Assembly: GCA_036787895.1 (NCBI GenBank)
Contig: DAIQOK010000002.1
Coordinates: forward strand, 124,001 to 188,000
Source: UBA7662 sp036787895
GTDB lineage: Bacteria > Bacteroidota > Bacteroidia > UBA7662
DNA length: 64,000 nucleotides
Direction of reading: 5' to 3'
Both the position numbers and the translations under genes were made by a program. This document shows positions 7,917 through 17,084 of the stretch, in pieces. Numbering within the stretch: position 1 is the first letter of the stretch; every line of letters begins with the position of its first letter. The notes beneath the pieces are model-generated. The model was given only the letters and a program-made list of their open reading frames with translations, did not search any database and was not told where the DNA came from.

Positions 7917-8414
7917 TTAAAAAACCCAGCGTAAACTCAAAGCTAACTCGGCATTTACGCCGGCATCACCAGTCACTACAGCATAAGGCCGGAGTGAAAA
8001 ATCGATGTTAACAGGCAAATAGGGCAAATAATAGCAGCTACCTACAATCATATCCATGGCCAAACGCTGCCCGTCGTTCCAGCCACCTAAACTTCCACCC
8101 AATCCATAATAGGTATAAAAACCGGGCATAAACCGTTGCTGTAACTTTTCGTACAATGCTGTAAAGAGCAAACTTTGCTTCGATTTGGTGAAAAGCAGTT
8201 CAAATCCCTGCTCTCCAATATTCTTTTCCCGAAGGTAAAAGCGATAACTCAAGGCAGTTGCTGCGCCATAACGCAGGCCAAATTCACTGCCCAGCGGTTT
8301 TTGTTGGGCAGATAAGTCGGTAGCCAAGCACATAAAGCCCAAAAATAAAACACAGAGCAACCCTCCTTTGCGGGCCTTTTGATTATTTTGCAGGCCATAT
8401 CCGACTATGAACAA
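7917..8414 (-). CDS. Small secreted or outer-membrane protein of unknown function
   Basis: I do not recognise a family. From a TTG at 8414 the product is 165 residues: a basic N-terminus, a hydrophobic segment ending at a likely signal peptidase site (ATDLSAQQ), then alternating aromatic/polar stretches and a C-terminal aromatic Phe. This fits a small beta-barrel or periplasmic protein. The start is uncertain. The open frame reaches 8498, but that would overlap the divergent kinase gene by 92 bp. An AAAGGAGG stretch lies just before another in-frame TTG at 8360, which would start the protein inside its signal peptide. It is transcribed divergently from the TPR kinase, so the two may share a control region. 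Confidence 0.6.
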   Translation of the reverse strand: MFIVGYGLQNNQKARKGGLLCVLFLGFMCLATDLSAQQKPLGSEFGLRYGAATALSYRFYLREKNIGEQGFELLFTKSKQSLLFTALYEKLQQRFMPGFYTYYGLGGSLGGWNDGQRLAMDMIVGSCYYLPYLPVNIDFSLRPYAVVTGDAGVNAELALSLRWVF

Positions 8415-10476
8415 CTTCTTTCGCAACTTATTTGGTCTTTTGCTGCTTGGGTTACTTCCGTTTTTGAGTCTGTCGCAACCGAACATCGACAGCCTCAAAA
8501 ATGCAGCACAAAAAGCTGATTTAGAAAAGCAGGTTGAAATTTATATTCAGCTGGGCAAATATTATCGGGATGTGAATTCCGACAGCGCCCTGTTTTATGC
8601 CAACAAAATCATCAAAGTAGGCGCCTCCTCAGCTGCCATGCTGGCCGAAGGCCATGCTTTGTTTTGTGTAGTATACCGTATCCAAAACAACAATGCTGCG
8701 GCCATTAAACATGGTCTGAGGGCAGTGGCTTACTACAAACAAGTAAAAGACAGTGCAGGACTTTCGGCTGTATACTCCAATTTGGGCAATGCTTATTTCT
8801 TCAATAACAACCTGAAAGTTTCGCTCGAATACCAGCTCCGCGCCCTCAAAATGAAAGAGGCACTGAACCAACCCAATGGAGTTGCCAGTGTTTTGGTGAA
8901 TATCGGCAACATTTATATCCGGCAAGAGCAGTTTGAGCTCGCTCGTGACCATTATAAAAGAGCCCTCGATATTTTTATCAATCAGAAAAACCTCATGGGT
9001 ATCAGTTACTGCCGCAACAATTTGGGTGTAATTGCTGAAAGCCTGGGAGATATTGAGCTGGCGCTTGAAGAATATATCGAAGGCTATAAAATAGATGAGC
9101 AGCTCGGCGACAAAATTGGGATGACCTCCAGCTTTTACAACATTGCCGAGGCCTACAAAAAAACTGGCCGCAAAGCTTTGGCTAAAACTTATTACGAAAA
9201 AGCCAATAGCATGGCGCGTGAGGTAGGCGACCAAACCCGCATTTCTACCAGCCTTTCCAATTTAGCAGCGCTGGCCCTGCAAAACGGTCAGGGTATGGAA
9301 GCCAAACGACTGAGCGACGAAGCCGTAGCCATTGCTAATGCAAGCGATAATGATGTACTCCGCATCGATGCCTTGAAAGTACAAGTTCAAGTACTTTCGG
9401 CTTTAAAACGATTTGAAGACGCTTTTGCCGCCAGTCAGCAATTGCTTGAGGTTACCAAAAGGGTAGATGATGACAATAAAAGTAAAGCACTGACCGAAGC
9501 ACAGGCTGCTTATGAAGCCGAGCGCAAAAACCAGGAAATCCAGCTTTTGCAAAAAGACAAATCCTTGCAGGAGGTACGACTCAAGCGGCAAAAACTTACT
9601 GAGAAAGTTTATATTGGCGCCATCTTCGTTTTTATCGTATTGCTGTTTTTCATCATCAATAGGTACCAGCTCATCCGTAAAAACGAATTGTTGCTGCAAA
9701 AAATGAATACGTCGCTCGAAAATAAAGTCCATGAGCGAACCAAAGCCTTACAAGATGCCCTCGAGCGCGCCGAAAAGGCCGATAAACTTAAAACCTTCTT
9801 TCTCTCCAATCTGAATCACGAATTACGAACGCCGATGAATGGCATCATAGGCATGTCTGATTATTTATATGAAAACCTGACCGACCCGGATAAAAAACAG
9901 CTCGCGCAATCTTTGCTAGATAACAGCAAAAGGCTGTCAGAAACCCTTTCAGCAGTGATTGAGCTTTCAGGACTTGAGGCCAGTGGTGAGCTGTTGCAAT
10001 GGCAGCCAACCAACCTTATTGCCGTTGCAAAATCAGCTATTGCCCGTCATGAAAACGAAGCGCAACAAAAAGGGCTGAAACTTGAATTGGTACATTTTTC
10101 AGACGAAGTTATTATCCCGGCCGATGCCAAAATCCTCAGCCGCATACTCGACAGTTTGTTGCACAATGCCATCAAATTCACGGAAAAAGGACATATTGTA
10201 CTTGAAGTAAGTCGCCAGCAACAAGGTGAGATGCGCTATATCGATATACGCGTTCGCGATACCGGTTTAGGCATTGCGAAAGAAAACCTGGAGCATATAT
10301 TCGAAGCTTTCCGCAAAGGCGATGAGGTACTTTACCGCGGCTACGAAGGTTTGGGCATAGGCTTAACGCTGGCTCGAAAATACACTCAATTGCTCGATGG
10401 TCATTTATCTGTTGATTCAGAGCTTGGTCGTGGCGCGCAATTTACAATTCGCCTGCATCAACAGCCGCTGAGCTGA
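8407..10476 (+). CDS. TPR-repeat sensor histidine kinase
   Basis: A 689-residue membrane kinase of the layout common in Bacteroidota. It has a signal peptide (1-23), periplasmic TPR repeats (about 45-350, with recurring SNLGNAYF-type helices), a coiled stretch, one transmembrane helix (401-419), a cytoplasmic linker, a HisKA domain with phospho-acceptor His471 in NHELRTPMNGI, and a HATPase domain (about 570-687) with N box NAIKF, G1 DTGLGI and G2 GLGIGL. There is no receiver domain, and no response regulator lies next to it, so the partner is elsewhere. The signal is unknown; the TPR region probably binds a protein or peptide ligand. Start at ATG 8407. Confidence 0.93.
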   Translation: MNNFFRNLFGLLLLGLLPFLSLSQPNIDSLKNAAQKADLEKQVEIYIQLGKYYRDVNSDSALFYANKIIKVGASSAAMLAEGHALFCVVYRIQNNNAAAIKHGLRAVAYYKQVKDSAGLSAVYSNLGNAYFFNNNLKVSLEYQLRALKMKEALNQPNGVASVLVNIGNIYIRQEQFELARDHYKRALDIFINQKNLMGISYCRNNLGVIAESLGDIELALEEYIEGYKIDEQLGDKIGMTSSFYNIAEAYKKTGRKALAKTYYEKANSMAREVGDQTRISTSLSNLAALALQNGQGMEAKRLSDEAVAIANASDNDVLRIDALKVQVQVLSALKRFEDAFAASQQLLEVTKRVDDDNKSKALTEAQAAYEAERKNQEIQLLQKDKSLQEVRLKRQKLTEKVYIGAIFVFIVLLFFIINRYQLIRKNELLLQKMNTSLENKVHERTKALQDALERAEKADKLKTFFLSNLNHELRTPMNGIIGMSDYLYENLTDPDKKQLAQSLLDNSKRLSETLSAVIELSGLEASGELLQWQPTNLIAVAKSAIARHENEAQQKGLKLELVHFSDEVIIPADAKILSRILDSLLHNAIKFTEKGHIVLEVSRQQQGEMRYIDIRVRDTGLGIAKENLEHIFEAFRKGDEVLYRGYEGLGIGLTLARKYTQLLDGHLSVDSELGRGAQFTIRLHQQPLS

Positions 10477-10487
10477 GTGCTTTTCCT

Positions 10488-10495
10488 TAGTTTTG
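10488..10495 (+). promoter_or_regulatory. Candidate serS promoter (-7 box)
   Basis: TAGTTTTG matches the Bacteroidota -7 consensus TAnnTTTG exactly, 19 bp before the serS ATG. No clear TTG -33 element is seen at the expected distance, so the call is moderate. Confidence 0.4.
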
Positions 10496-10514
10496 CACCG
10501 CAATCTTATTTCGC

Positions 10515-11789
10515 ATGCTGCTTTTACAAACCCTCCGTCAGTATCCTGCATTTGTCATCGAACGCCTCCAGCTCAAAGGCGTACGCGATGCTGCTGAACT
10601 CGTTCAGGCCGTTTTGACCAACGATGACCAGAAAAAAACTACGAAAACCCAACTCGACCAGCTTTTAGCCGAACAGAATCAGCTCGCCCGCGAAATTGGT
10701 CAGTTGATGAAAGCGGGAGATAAAAGCCAGGCCGAACAGCTCAAGGAGAAGGTTACCGGTCTGAAAGAAGAAGCCAAAGCGCTTGAAATGGACTTAGAAG
10801 GTCTGGAAAAGACGCAATACGATTTGTTGGTGCGTTTGCCCAATCTCCCCGGACCATTGGTACCCGCCGGAAAAACACCAGAAGACAATGAAATTGTATA
10901 TCAGGTACCGCAGTTGCCTGAACTGCCGGCAGCTGCCTTGCCGCATTGGGAGCTGGCCAAAAAATACGATCTCATTGACTTCGAACTCGGTGTTAAAATT
11001 ACCGGAGCGGGTTTCCCCGTTTATAAAGGCAAGGGCGCCCGTTTACAGCGTGCACTCATCAACTATTTCCTCGACTGTGGTATTGCAGAAGGTTATTTCG
11101 AAGTTCAGCCGCCCATACTTGTCAATGAAGCTTCGGGTTTTGGTACCGGTCAGCTGCCTGACAAGGAGGGGCAAATGTACCATGCCGGCATCGACAACCT
11201 TTACCTCATTCCGACAGCTGAAGTGCCGGTGACTAATTTGTATCGCGATGTGATTTTGAAGGAAGATGACTTCCCAATCAAAAACGTAGCCTATACCCCA
11301 TGTTTCCGCCGTGAGGCTGGTTCGTATGGCAAAGATGTTCGCGGCTTAAACCGCCTGCACCAGTTCGATAAAATCGAAATTGTTCAAATACAGCATCCCG
11401 ATAAATCCTACGATACTTTAGAAGAAATGCGTGCTTATGTCGCCCGTTTGGTGGCTTCGTTGGGTTTGCCTTACCGCGTTTTACGTTTATGTGGGGGAGA
11501 TATGAGTTTTGCTTCGGCCATGACTTACGACTTTGAAGTATGGAGCGGCGCCCAAGAACGTTGGCTCGAAGTGAGTTCAGTATCGAATTTTGAGGCCTAC
11601 CAAAGCAACCGCCTCAAACTGCGTTACAAAGCTGCCGATGGCAAAAATCACCTGGCACATACCTTGAATGGCTCCGCCATGGCCCTGCCTCGTATTGTTG
11701 CTGCCCTGCTCGAAAATTACCAGACAGCCGATGGCATACGTATTCCGGAGGTATTGCAGCCTTATACGGGCTTTGCGGTGATTGATTAG
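10515..11789 (+). CDS. serS: Seryl-tRNA synthetase
   Basis: A class II synthetase that charges tRNA-Ser (and tRNA-Sec where present). The protein is 424 residues, the usual length. Residues 1-110 form the long antiparallel coiled-coil arm that grips the tRNA variable arm. The catalytic domain shows motif 2 (CFRREAGSYGKDVRG, near 265-280), where the Arg contacts ATP, and motif 3 (LNGSAMALPRIVAALLENYQ, near 385-404). The TAETP-like loop reads LIPTAEVPVTN. It stands alone, 38 bp after the kinase gene, with its own candidate promoter, and ends at the edge of the second tandem array. Confidence 0.98.
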   Translation: MLLLQTLRQYPAFVIERLQLKGVRDAAELVQAVLTNDDQKKTTKTQLDQLLAEQNQLAREIGQLMKAGDKSQAEQLKEKVTGLKEEAKALEMDLEGLEKTQYDLLVRLPNLPGPLVPAGKTPEDNEIVYQVPQLPELPAAALPHWELAKKYDLIDFELGVKITGAGFPVYKGKGARLQRALINYFLDCGIAEGYFEVQPPILVNEASGFGTGQLPDKEGQMYHAGIDNLYLIPTAEVPVTNLYRDVILKEDDFPIKNVAYTPCFRREAGSYGKDVRGLNRLHQFDKIEIVQIQHPDKSYDTLEEMRAYVARLVASLGLPYRVLRLCGGDMSFASAMTYDFEVWSGAQERWLEVSSVSNFEAYQSNRLKLRYKAADGKNHLAHTLNGSAMALPRIVAALLENYQTADGIRIPEVLQPYTGFAVID

Positions 11790-11802
11790 TGCCGTGCGGG
11801 CG

Positions 11803-12219
11803 TCGACTGCTGCGCTGACCACTTGCACCTTGCGGTGCTGTCTACACGCTACGCTGACCACGGCGTTGTTTTGCCCTTCGGGCGTCCATAGTCGNNNNNN
11901 NNNNNNNNNNNNNNNNNNNNNNNNNNNNNNNNNNNNNNNNNNNNNNNNNNNNNNNNNNNNNNNNNNNNNNNNNNNNNNNNNNNNNNNNNNNNNNATACGT
12001 GTCCCGTCTTTACGGGAGTCCATGGCGTTGCTGGTCTCTACTGTCCGCTCGCACTTGGCGGTGCTGTCCACACGCTACGCTGACCACGGTGTTGTTTTGC
12101 CCTGCGGGCGTCCATAGTCGATACGTGTCCCGTCTTTACGGGAGTCCATGGCGTTGCTGGTCTCTACTGTCCGCTTGCACCTGGCGGTGCTGACCACACG
12201 CTGCGCTGACCACCGCTGC
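11803..12219. repeat. Tandem array with 126-bp unit, interrupted by a gap
   Basis: Units start at 11995 and 12121 (period 126 bp, over 90% identical through about 75 bp of overlap). A partial unit at 11803-11894 matches their second half. Recurrent pieces are a small hairpin (cccgt/acggg around cttt), cggtgctgtccacacgctacgctgacca, and a gcgggcgtccatagtcg junction. Frames through it read differently in each copy, so no coding function is supported. Confidence 0.85.
11895..11994. other. Assembly gap (100 N)
   Basis: A 100-N placeholder at a unit boundary of the 126-bp array. The true copy number is unknown. Confidence 0.99.
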
Positions 12220-12300
12220 GCTGGGCTGGACAAATCATGTGGTCAGCGAAGCGTGTGGTCCTTTTCGTGCAGCGAAAAACATGGTCAGCGGAGCGGTGGG
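12192..12300. repeat. Nested inverted repeats at the end of the 126-bp array
   Basis: Bases 12192-12211 and 12241-12260 are inverted copies matching at 19 of 20 positions. A second pair (caccgctgcgctg near 12211-12223 and cagcggagcggtg near 12286-12298) nests with it. Together they could fold into a large two-arm structure. The rest of the stretch to 12390 shows nothing recognisable. Confidence 0.75.
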
Positions 12301-12386
12301 CCCAGAGGAAGTAAGCAAAACTTTCAACTGTGCAGTAAACAGAAGCTGCGCATCCAATCAAAGCTGCATTTCGAAAATGTATAGCA

Positions 12387-12419
12387 AAAAGAAAACCCCC
12401 TGTTTTGCGGCAGGGGGTT
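12387..12419 (-). terminator. Terminator of the PA-domain T9SS gene
   Basis: Stem aaccccctg/cagggggtt (12394-12402 with 12411-12419), followed on the minus strand by a T-rich tail (complement of 12387-12396). It lies 21 bp after the stop of the gene at 12440. Confidence 0.85.
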
Positions 12420-12439
12420 TGTCATTTTAACCGAAATGT

Positions 12440-14167
12440 TTAGTGAACCACTACAAAACGGGTAGTATTGAAACCCGTTTTGGTTTTCATTACCATCGAG
12501 TAGGTACCATGATTCAGATCTTGTACATCTAGGCGGAAGCTGTCGTGTACGCCGTTCACATTACGTACGCCTGACTTCACTACTCTGCCTGTGATATCCA
12601 ATATCTGATAATTCATATCTCCCAGGAATTGATCGCCATCTACCTTAATAAGGATATGGTCGCTGGCAGGGTTAGGATAAACCCGAATCTTCAGATCGTT
12701 TCTGGTTTCATTTTGCACGCTGGTATTTACCGCCTGGAACTCGACATTGATGGCTGGCATAATTTCACGACCGAAACCGTCAGAGAACCATTGCGTAGTA
12801 TAGGCAACAACCGCACGTTGGCCAATAAAGGGAACAGTGGTAGTGTAATTCACTTGTTCGTCACAAGCAATGAAGGCTGTTTTAGTGCCAGGATAGTAAA
12901 CGGAGAAGATATACATGGCCGAATCGCTCATAACAATACCCGGGGTGCTGGTAAATATATCGTCCAGACTCATTTTTTTGAATGCATAACGCTCATTGAC
13001 GGTGTAGGTATAGAAACCTTCTGCCAATTGGGTTAATTCACTGGCTTCTACAATATTATTCGCATTGGCATCTGCCCATTCGTACATACGCGCCACCATG
13101 GCCTCATTATTTAAACTATCGGCAGCGCCGATGGTCAACGCGCCTGTCAAGCTCATTGCCTTTAAACGGCTTCCTTTATTGGCCAGGAAAGTTGCGCCTA
13201 TTTCAACATCACCACCGCCGGATTTGGTATAACCATTGGTATACATAGGCATGCCGGTAGCAGCGTCAATCCTTCCTTTCGACCAAACTGAATCGGTAAT
13301 CAGGAAAGTCGTAGTTACGCTGTTGTCATCCGGAAAATCTTCTGTTCCATTACCGGTTACGGTATACTTTAATTGATAGGTGCCCAAACCGTGTGGTGCC
13401 GGATCGAAAATGGGGAAACGGAAATTAACGCTGTCGTTCACTGCCATGGTCGCTGCGGTAGTGTCTTGGTTGTAAACTACAGTGCCGTTATAGGTGATAT
13501 TGGCGTTGATAACCACTGATGTACGATTAGCTGTTCCATAGTTTACAGCACTTACCCCTACCGGCACTTTGTAGCCACCGCCATTGGCCACCTGACTGAG
13601 TGGCGTAGCGTAGTTAGGTGCCACTACGACTTCCTGACCGGTCATGCCCAGGTCGTTGGCAAACAAGCCGCGCTTATTACCAATAATACCGGTACAGGTT
13701 CCTGCATCAATCGCCGGACGCAATAAAGCAGCCGATTCCTGAGAAATCATCAAGGTAGGAATAGTTACAGCCGCACCATTCGCGCCTGCACCCAATACAA
13801 TTGGCGCACCGGCAACATTGTTTACAATTACAACTCCAATAGCACCGGCATTCTGGGCATTTAAAGCTTTTAATCCAAATTCACAGCTACCCCGGTACAA
13901 AACCACAATTTTGCCAGCACAAGCTGCGGCATTCACCAGTGCATTACAGCCCAAAGAGTCGCCGGCTGTACTATCGCGCCCTACAATGAGCGTTCCTTGT
14001 GCCACCGTTGTATCCAGATTATGCCCCCAACCGGTTTCTGAAGAGCGTCCGAAAGGATATTGCCCTTTGAGATTAGCCGGATTGGTTACAAAGAAGGTTA
14101 TCTGCGCAAATGCGCCACTGCCGATTAGCAGCACAGCCAAAGCTGTTAAGAGTAGATGTTTTTTCAT
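12440..14167 (-). CDS. Secreted PA-domain protein with T9SS sorting domain
   Basis: A 575-residue exported protein with signal peptide 1-22 (ends GSGAFAQ). A protease-associated (PA) domain spans about 80-165 (LYRGSCEFGLKALNAQNAGA and a GVVIVNN strand). Beta-rich central domains follow, and a C-terminal type A T9SS sorting domain spans about 495-575 (VYPNPASDH, YQILDITGRVV, LNHGTYSMVM). No protease catalytic domain is present, so the PA fold probably serves in binding. Its last 120 residues resemble those of the divergent gene at 14459, including a shared YTTQWFS segment, so the two are likely relatives. Expected location is the cell surface or medium. The function is unknown. Confidence 0.88.
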   Translation of the reverse strand: MKKHLLLTALAVLLIGSGAFAQITFFVTNPANLKGQYPFGRSSETGWGHNLDTTVAQGTLIVGRDSTAGDSLGCNALVNAAACAGKIVVLYRGSCEFGLKALNAQNAGAIGVVIVNNVAGAPIVLGAGANGAAVTIPTLMISQESAALLRPAIDAGTCTGIIGNKRGLFANDLGMTGQEVVVAPNYATPLSQVANGGGYKVPVGVSAVNYGTANRTSVVINANITYNGTVVYNQDTTAATMAVNDSVNFRFPIFDPAPHGLGTYQLKYTVTGNGTEDFPDDNSVTTTFLITDSVWSKGRIDAATGMPMYTNGYTKSGGGDVEIGATFLANKGSRLKAMSLTGALTIGAADSLNNEAMVARMYEWADANANNIVEASELTQLAEGFYTYTVNERYAFKKMSLDDIFTSTPGIVMSDSAMYIFSVYYPGTKTAFIACDEQVNYTTTVPFIGQRAVVAYTTQWFSDGFGREIMPAINVEFQAVNTSVQNETRNDLKIRVYPNPASDHILIKVDGDQFLGDMNYQILDITGRVVKSGVRNVNGVHDSFRLDVQDLNHGTYSMVMKTKTGFNTTRFVVVH

Positions 14168-14405
14168 AGTGTATAGGTTTTTAGGTAATCAATAATAAAA
14201 ATTAACTTTCATTTAACCTTTTTTCACGTCTTATTGATTCGAATTTAACAAAAATCGATTGTAAACCTACAAATCTCTCTTACTTTTTTCAGTCGGAAAA
14301 ACAACTTAATCTCTTGTAAAGCAATATTTTACCCGGAACACTAACCGAATCATTGATTAGAAAAAATGTTAAAAATCTGCATCGTTGTATTTTTTTAGCC
14401 AATAG

Positions 14406-14437
14406 TTGCAAAAAATGACCAAAAAGCCCTAATTTGG
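14406..14437 (+). promoter_or_regulatory. Candidate promoter of the 14459 T9SS gene
   Basis: TTG at 14406-14408, 21 bp, then TAATTTGG at 14430-14437 (one mismatch to TAnnTTTG), 22 bp before the ATG. It lies in the AT-rich 291-bp gap between two divergent T9SS genes. No equally good box was found for the minus-strand gene. Confidence 0.4.
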
Positions 14438-14458
14438 TACTTTCAAACATTCCTCAAC

Positions 14459-16429
14459 ATGAAAAAAATTCTATTAATGGCAAGTTTGCTGGCGTTTGGA
14501 CAAGCCGTCCAGGCCCAGTCGTTGCGCCCGAGCTATGTACCTGCTCTGAAAAGCGCGCAAGAAAATCCGGCCAATGGCCCGGTAACCACTGTAGGCGTTG
14601 AAAACACTGTATTGTTCTCAGAAGAGTTCGGTTCAGGTTTGGGCAGCTGGCAGAGTCTTGGTTTTTCAACCATGAACACTACCTCTACTCCCGACACCAC
14701 CGGCGTATGGGAGTACCGTGGTACTTCAACCGTTCCAACCCGTGCTACCGGTTCACGCGGTGCATATGGCAGTGCTGCTCCTTTGGCATCGCCTACTACA
14801 GCCAATGGTTTCGTAGTATTCGATTCTGACTGGTTGGACAATGCCGGTACCGCCGGTGCCTTCGGTTCAGGTGTTTACCCATCTCCACATCGTGGTATGT
14901 TGGTGAGCCCTACCATCAACTTAACCGGTCAGTCATTTGTTAATCTTGAATTCTACCAGTACTACCGTCGTTTCGCCGGTCCAGGTGCCGTACAAACCGT
15001 ACCTGCAACTTATGTTTTGTTCTCAACCAATGGCGGAACAACCTGGTCTGATACCATCATGCTGAACAGCAATATCGCTGTAAATGCTGCTACTACTAAT
15101 CCGGCCGTTGTTCGTGTAAACGTATCGCCATATATCGGCAACAGCGCTAACGCAAAGATTGCCTTCTTATTTAATGGTGATTACTATGTTTGGATGATCG
15201 ATGACGTTAAACTCACCGAAATCCCTAACAACGATTTGGCCATTACCTCAACCGTTATGTTGCCTGATACTGCCAACGGCCGTACTATTGAGTATGGTAC
15301 CTTGCCCATCCAGAACAAAACTCCATTGACTTTCCAGGCGCGTGTTCGCAACAACGGTAAAGTGGCTCAGCCAAATGTACGTTTGAACGTAACGGTTGCC
15401 GATACCCTCACCAGCACTTTCTTCACCGGTGCTTCTGCTCAAATTGCTTCTTTGGCAGCTTTCACCGATACGTTGTTGACCATCACCACCAACTATCCTG
15501 CTACCGACATTTCTTATATGCGTGTGACTTACACCACCCAGTCTGACTCGACTGATGGCACACCAGCAGATAATACTTTCATACGCAGATTATCGGTTAC
15601 CGATTCTGTATTCAGCCCGGCAGTTGCGGTTCCGGTTACCCAAGGCATACTCGGTACCGGTCAGTTCGGAAACCCTGCTGCTCAGGACGTAGGTTTGGCC
15701 AGCTTGTTTGAGTTGGTAAATCAGGATACTGTAACCAGCGCCACTGCCCGTTTGAACGTAGGTGGTACAGGTGGTACACAAGCCGGTGCATTGGTTCAGT
15801 TCTCTATCCGCACTCCAAACCCGGCTGATGGTTTGCCAGGTGATGCTACTACTATCGTAGTTGAGTCTGACATCTACACCGTTACGCAGGAAGACATTGA
15901 TGCCGGTTTCATTCGCGTTGACTTCCCGGCTGAATTGGGTGGTTTGCCACAGAACCGTATCCTCACCCCTGGTGACTACTGGTTACAAGCCGACTTGTAT
16001 TCTAACAACGGTACCAACCGTGTTCGTTTCCTCGACGACTTGACCTTTACCCAGCCTTGGTTTGTATCGGTACTTTACACTACCCAGTGGTTCAGCAATG
16101 GTAATGCCCTCCGCATGAACCTGAACATGGCAGATGCGCGTAGTACCAGCAGCGTAAACGAACTCAACAAAAACCTCAAGTTGAACGTTTATCCAAACCC
16201 TGCGAAAAACATCCTCAATCTGTCGGTAGCATCTGATGCCAGCCTTGGCCGCATCAGCTACCAGGTAATGGACATCGCTGGTCGTATCGTTTCTGCTGAA
16301 GCTGCTGTAATCAACAGCAACAACGAAGTGATTCCAGTTGATATCTCAGGTTTGCAGAACGGTGTTTATTCTATTATGGTTAAAACTTCAAAAGGCTACA
16401 ACACCAGCCGTTTTGTAGTTGCTCAATAA
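14459..16429 (+). CDS. Secreted protein with jelly-roll-like domain and T9SS sorting domain
   Basis: A 656-residue exported protein. Signal peptide 1-20 (ends AVQAQ) is followed by an adhesin-like beta-sandwich of the choice-of-anchor J/MAM-like kind (about 48-255; begins VLFSEEFGSG and contains FVVFDSDW, LVSPTINL and IDDVKL). Two further beta domains lead to a C-terminal type A T9SS domain (about 575-656; VYPNPAKN, YQVMDIAGRIV, LQNGVYSIMV). Cell-surface attachment or release is expected. Codon use is strongly biased to a few codons (for example GGT, CGT, AAC), as in highly expressed genes. It is divergent from the PA-domain relative and followed by a strong terminator. Confidence 0.87.
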   Translation: MKKILLMASLLAFGQAVQAQSLRPSYVPALKSAQENPANGPVTTVGVENTVLFSEEFGSGLGSWQSLGFSTMNTTSTPDTTGVWEYRGTSTVPTRATGSRGAYGSAAPLASPTTANGFVVFDSDWLDNAGTAGAFGSGVYPSPHRGMLVSPTINLTGQSFVNLEFYQYYRRFAGPGAVQTVPATYVLFSTNGGTTWSDTIMLNSNIAVNAATTNPAVVRVNVSPYIGNSANAKIAFLFNGDYYVWMIDDVKLTEIPNNDLAITSTVMLPDTANGRTIEYGTLPIQNKTPLTFQARVRNNGKVAQPNVRLNVTVADTLTSTFFTGASAQIASLAAFTDTLLTITTNYPATDISYMRVTYTTQSDSTDGTPADNTFIRRLSVTDSVFSPAVAVPVTQGILGTGQFGNPAAQDVGLASLFELVNQDTVTSATARLNVGGTGGTQAGALVQFSIRTPNPADGLPGDATTIVVESDIYTVTQEDIDAGFIRVDFPAELGGLPQNRILTPGDYWLQADLYSNNGTNRVRFLDDLTFTQPWFVSVLYTTQWFSNGNALRMNLNMADARSTSSVNELNKNLKLNVYPNPAKNILNLSVASDASLGRISYQVMDIAGRIVSAEAAVINSNNEVIPVDISGLQNGVYSIMVKTSKGYNTSRFVVAQ

Positions 16430-16453
16430 GCAATAAAACAACGCAATATCGAG

Positions 16454-16482
16454 CCCCGGCCTTCACAGGTCGGGGTTTTTTA
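16454..16482 (+). terminator. Terminator of the 14459 T9SS gene
   Basis: Stem ccccggcc/ggtcgggg (16454-16461 with 16468-16475, one G.U pair), loop ttcaca, then a run of T. It begins 25 bp after the stop codon. Confidence 0.9.
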
Positions 16483-16536
16483 TTGCGTATTCTAGGCAGT
16501 CGTTGTAAACGGCGTTTGTGTGGAGGACGGTTAAAC

Positions 16537-17072
16537 GGTGGTTGAGTTTATCGAAACCACTGTTTTCCCTTTCAGGCCCGGGCATCGAGCGCACCATGAG
16601 CAATTGGTGAGTATATCGAACCAACAGGCGAATGGTGCAGCCGAGTTGGTAGGGAAGCTATATCCAAACTCAAGAGGCCTGCAACAATCTACCGAACAAA
16701 GCAATAATAGGCAGCAGTTTCTCCTATTTACAGCGTATCCATTGATATTCTTGTTCTTATTTAAGGTATTTTAATTCCTCTTTCTTCCCATCTCGGCTGA
16801 TGAACCCGGCAAGCTCGCTCCTCGCTCGATGACCGGCGGCAGTTGAAAAATCGGATGGTTTCGGCTCCGCTTCCAGCAAAGGCGGGACTGCTTCGCAGCA
16901 ACAGTTTCATATCGCAAGAGGGTCAATGTTATATAAGGAAGGTCACTAACCAAAACTTTGAACTTTGAACCTTCTAGCTCCTCCGTATAATCGCTGTTTA
17001 ACCCAATACCCCTTCATACCCCGTTTAACCAAAAAACCCGTTTAACCAAAACTCCATTTAACCAAAATCCCC
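16537..17072. repeat. Gene-free patch with short palindromes and 17-bp tandem repeats
   Basis: The 655 bp between 16430 and 17084 hold no credible gene. Two related short palindromes occur: gtggttgag...aaaccac at 16537-16560 and ttggtgag...aaccaa at 16604-16624. They are of the TTCGA/GTTGAG kind that recurs in many bacterial genomes. Three 17-bp units with core tttaaccaaaa are at 17022-17038, 17039-17055 and 17056-17072, ending 13 bp before the Nudix ATG. The rest looks like decayed intergenic sequence. Confidence 0.6.
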
Positions 17073-17084
17073 TATTTTTCAGCC

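Noticed and set aside
11995..12219. CRISPR array or small-protein gene in the 126-bp repeats
   Set aside because: Units are contiguous with no spacers, and reading frames are not kept between copies.
17022..17072. CRISPR-like direct repeats (17 bp)
   Set aside because: Only three adjacent copies, no spacers.
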